Assembly: GCF_014773265.1 (NCBI RefSeq)
Contig: NZ_JACWMY010000013.1
Span: 62,001 to 126,000, forward strand
Source of the DNA: Mucilaginibacter pankratovii
Lineage (GTDB): Bacteria; Bacteroidota; Bacteroidia; Sphingobacteriales; Sphingobacteriaceae
Direction: 5' to 3'
Length of the DNA stretch: 64,000 nt
Within the stretch, counting starts at the first letter, position 1. Every line of letters starts with the position of its first letter. The notes beneath the pieces are model-generated. The model was given only the letters and a program-made list of their open reading frames with translations, made no database searches and had not been told where the DNA came from. Shown here in pieces: positions 63,610 to 64,000 of the stretch. Made by a program: the position numbers and the translations under genes.

Positions 63610-64000
63610 ATGAGCACCCAGGAGATCATTACCATCACCATTGTACTTACCGCCTTATTCGCCTATATCAACAACCGGTTTATAAAATGGCCGCCTACTA
63701 TTGGCATTATGGTGCTCTCGCTGCTATGCTCCATGTTACTGGCGCCATTTGGCGGTTCCAATTCGGGCTTATTGAAAAAAGCCACCGAATTGGCCACATC
63801 GGTAAACTTTGAGGATGTGCTGATGAATTTCATGCTCAGTTTTCTGCTTTTTGCCGGGGCGATCCATATCGATGCTGCCAAGTTAAAAAAAGAGCGCTGG
63901 CCAATTATATTGCTGGCTACGGCAGGCACGCTCATCTCTACCTTTTTGGTAGGCGGCATGGTTTACTACCTCTTCATCCTGTTTCATATCAGCATACCCT
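63610..64000 (+). CDS. Na+/H+ antiporter (CPA1/NhaP-type), 5' part
   Basis: The frame starts at ATG 63610 and runs off the right edge, giving about 130 residues. They form about four membrane helices: ITIVLTALFAYINNRF, PTIGIMVLSLLCSMLLAP, FMLSFLLFAGAIHIDAAKL and LLATAGTLISTFLVGGMV. The third matches the cation/proton antiporter pattern with LLFAGAIHID. It begins with MSTQEIIT, unlike a signal peptide. Sodium or proton specificity cannot be judged from this part. Confidence 0.8.
   Translation, partial: MSTQEIITITIVLTALFAYINNRFIKWPPTIGIMVLSLLCSMLLAPFGGSNSGLLKKATELATSVNFEDVLMNFMLSFLLFAGAIHIDAAKLKKERWPIILLATAGTLISTFLVGGMVYYLFILFHISIP

Noticed and set aside
1..64000. Insertion sequences or transposase genes
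   Set aside because: None was seen; the only recombinase is the serine recombinase at 38668-40233.

Overview
The window looks like a Bacteroidota chromosome, most likely a Sphingobacteriaceae soil or plant genus such as Mucilaginibacter or Pedobacter. The evidence is several SusC/SusD outer-membrane importers, ECF sigma/FecR pairs, TlpA proteins with DUF4369-type N-termini, RteC and Bacteroidetes-type mobilization genes, promoter boxes of the TAnnTTTG type, and almost no Shine-Dalgarno sequences. The genus is inferred from family content only.

The window falls into two parts that meet at a tRNA-Ser(GCU) gene (40182-40268, minus strand). The left part (1-40.2 kb) is visibly AT-richer and looks like the right-hand portion of an integrated conjugative or mobilizable island. 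It starts inside an RteC-family gene. It ends with a coupling ATPase, relaxase, MobC, a hairpin-rich oriT-like region and a large serine recombinase whose 3' end runs antisense into the tRNA. No second tRNA fragment was seen in the window, so the other attachment site should lie to the left.

Island cargo, left to right: an XRE regulator with a dyad over its start codon; a structured non-coding region (1.25-1.8 kb); a plus-strand TlpA/DUF3738-like, SusC, SusD operon; a minus-strand module of a small exported DUF6520-like protein, a MauE/DoxX-like membrane protein and a Crp-like regulator; a membrane-anchored LuxR regulator; a second Crp-like regulator; and a FUSC-type membrane protein. The main cargo then runs on the minus strand from 33.8 down to 14.2 kb: ECF sigma, FecR, STN-SusC, SusD, TlpA, a ThuA-like exported protein, a DsbD alpha-like domain, a TlpA relic, TlpA, a cysteine-synthase family enzyme with a divergent Lrp regulator, a second DsbD alpha-like protein, a lipoprotein, DsbD, and a catalytic plus non-catalytic M16 peptidase pair. 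The simplest reading is an inducible outer-membrane importer coupled to periplasmic disulfide reduction, proteolysis and thiol metabolism. A disulfide- or thiol-containing peptide is the plausible substrate, but this is inference.

The right part (40.3-64 kb) is GC-richer and looks like native chromosome: a 7TM-HD phosphohydrolase, an SPFH protein with a small DNA-binding partner, a broken UPF0175/DUF3368 toxin-antitoxin pair, thiolase, a POT peptide transporter, a dolichol-phosphate-mannose-synthase-like glycosyltransferase and ruvB. A polysaccharide utilization locus follows: ECF sigma, FecR, STN-SusC, SusD, a GH92 alpha-mannosidase, an exported Gfo/Idh/MocA oxidoreductase, a polysaccharide deacetylase and a PhyH dioxygenase. 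It points to alpha-mannose-containing glycans. A partial Na+/H+ antiporter closes the window.
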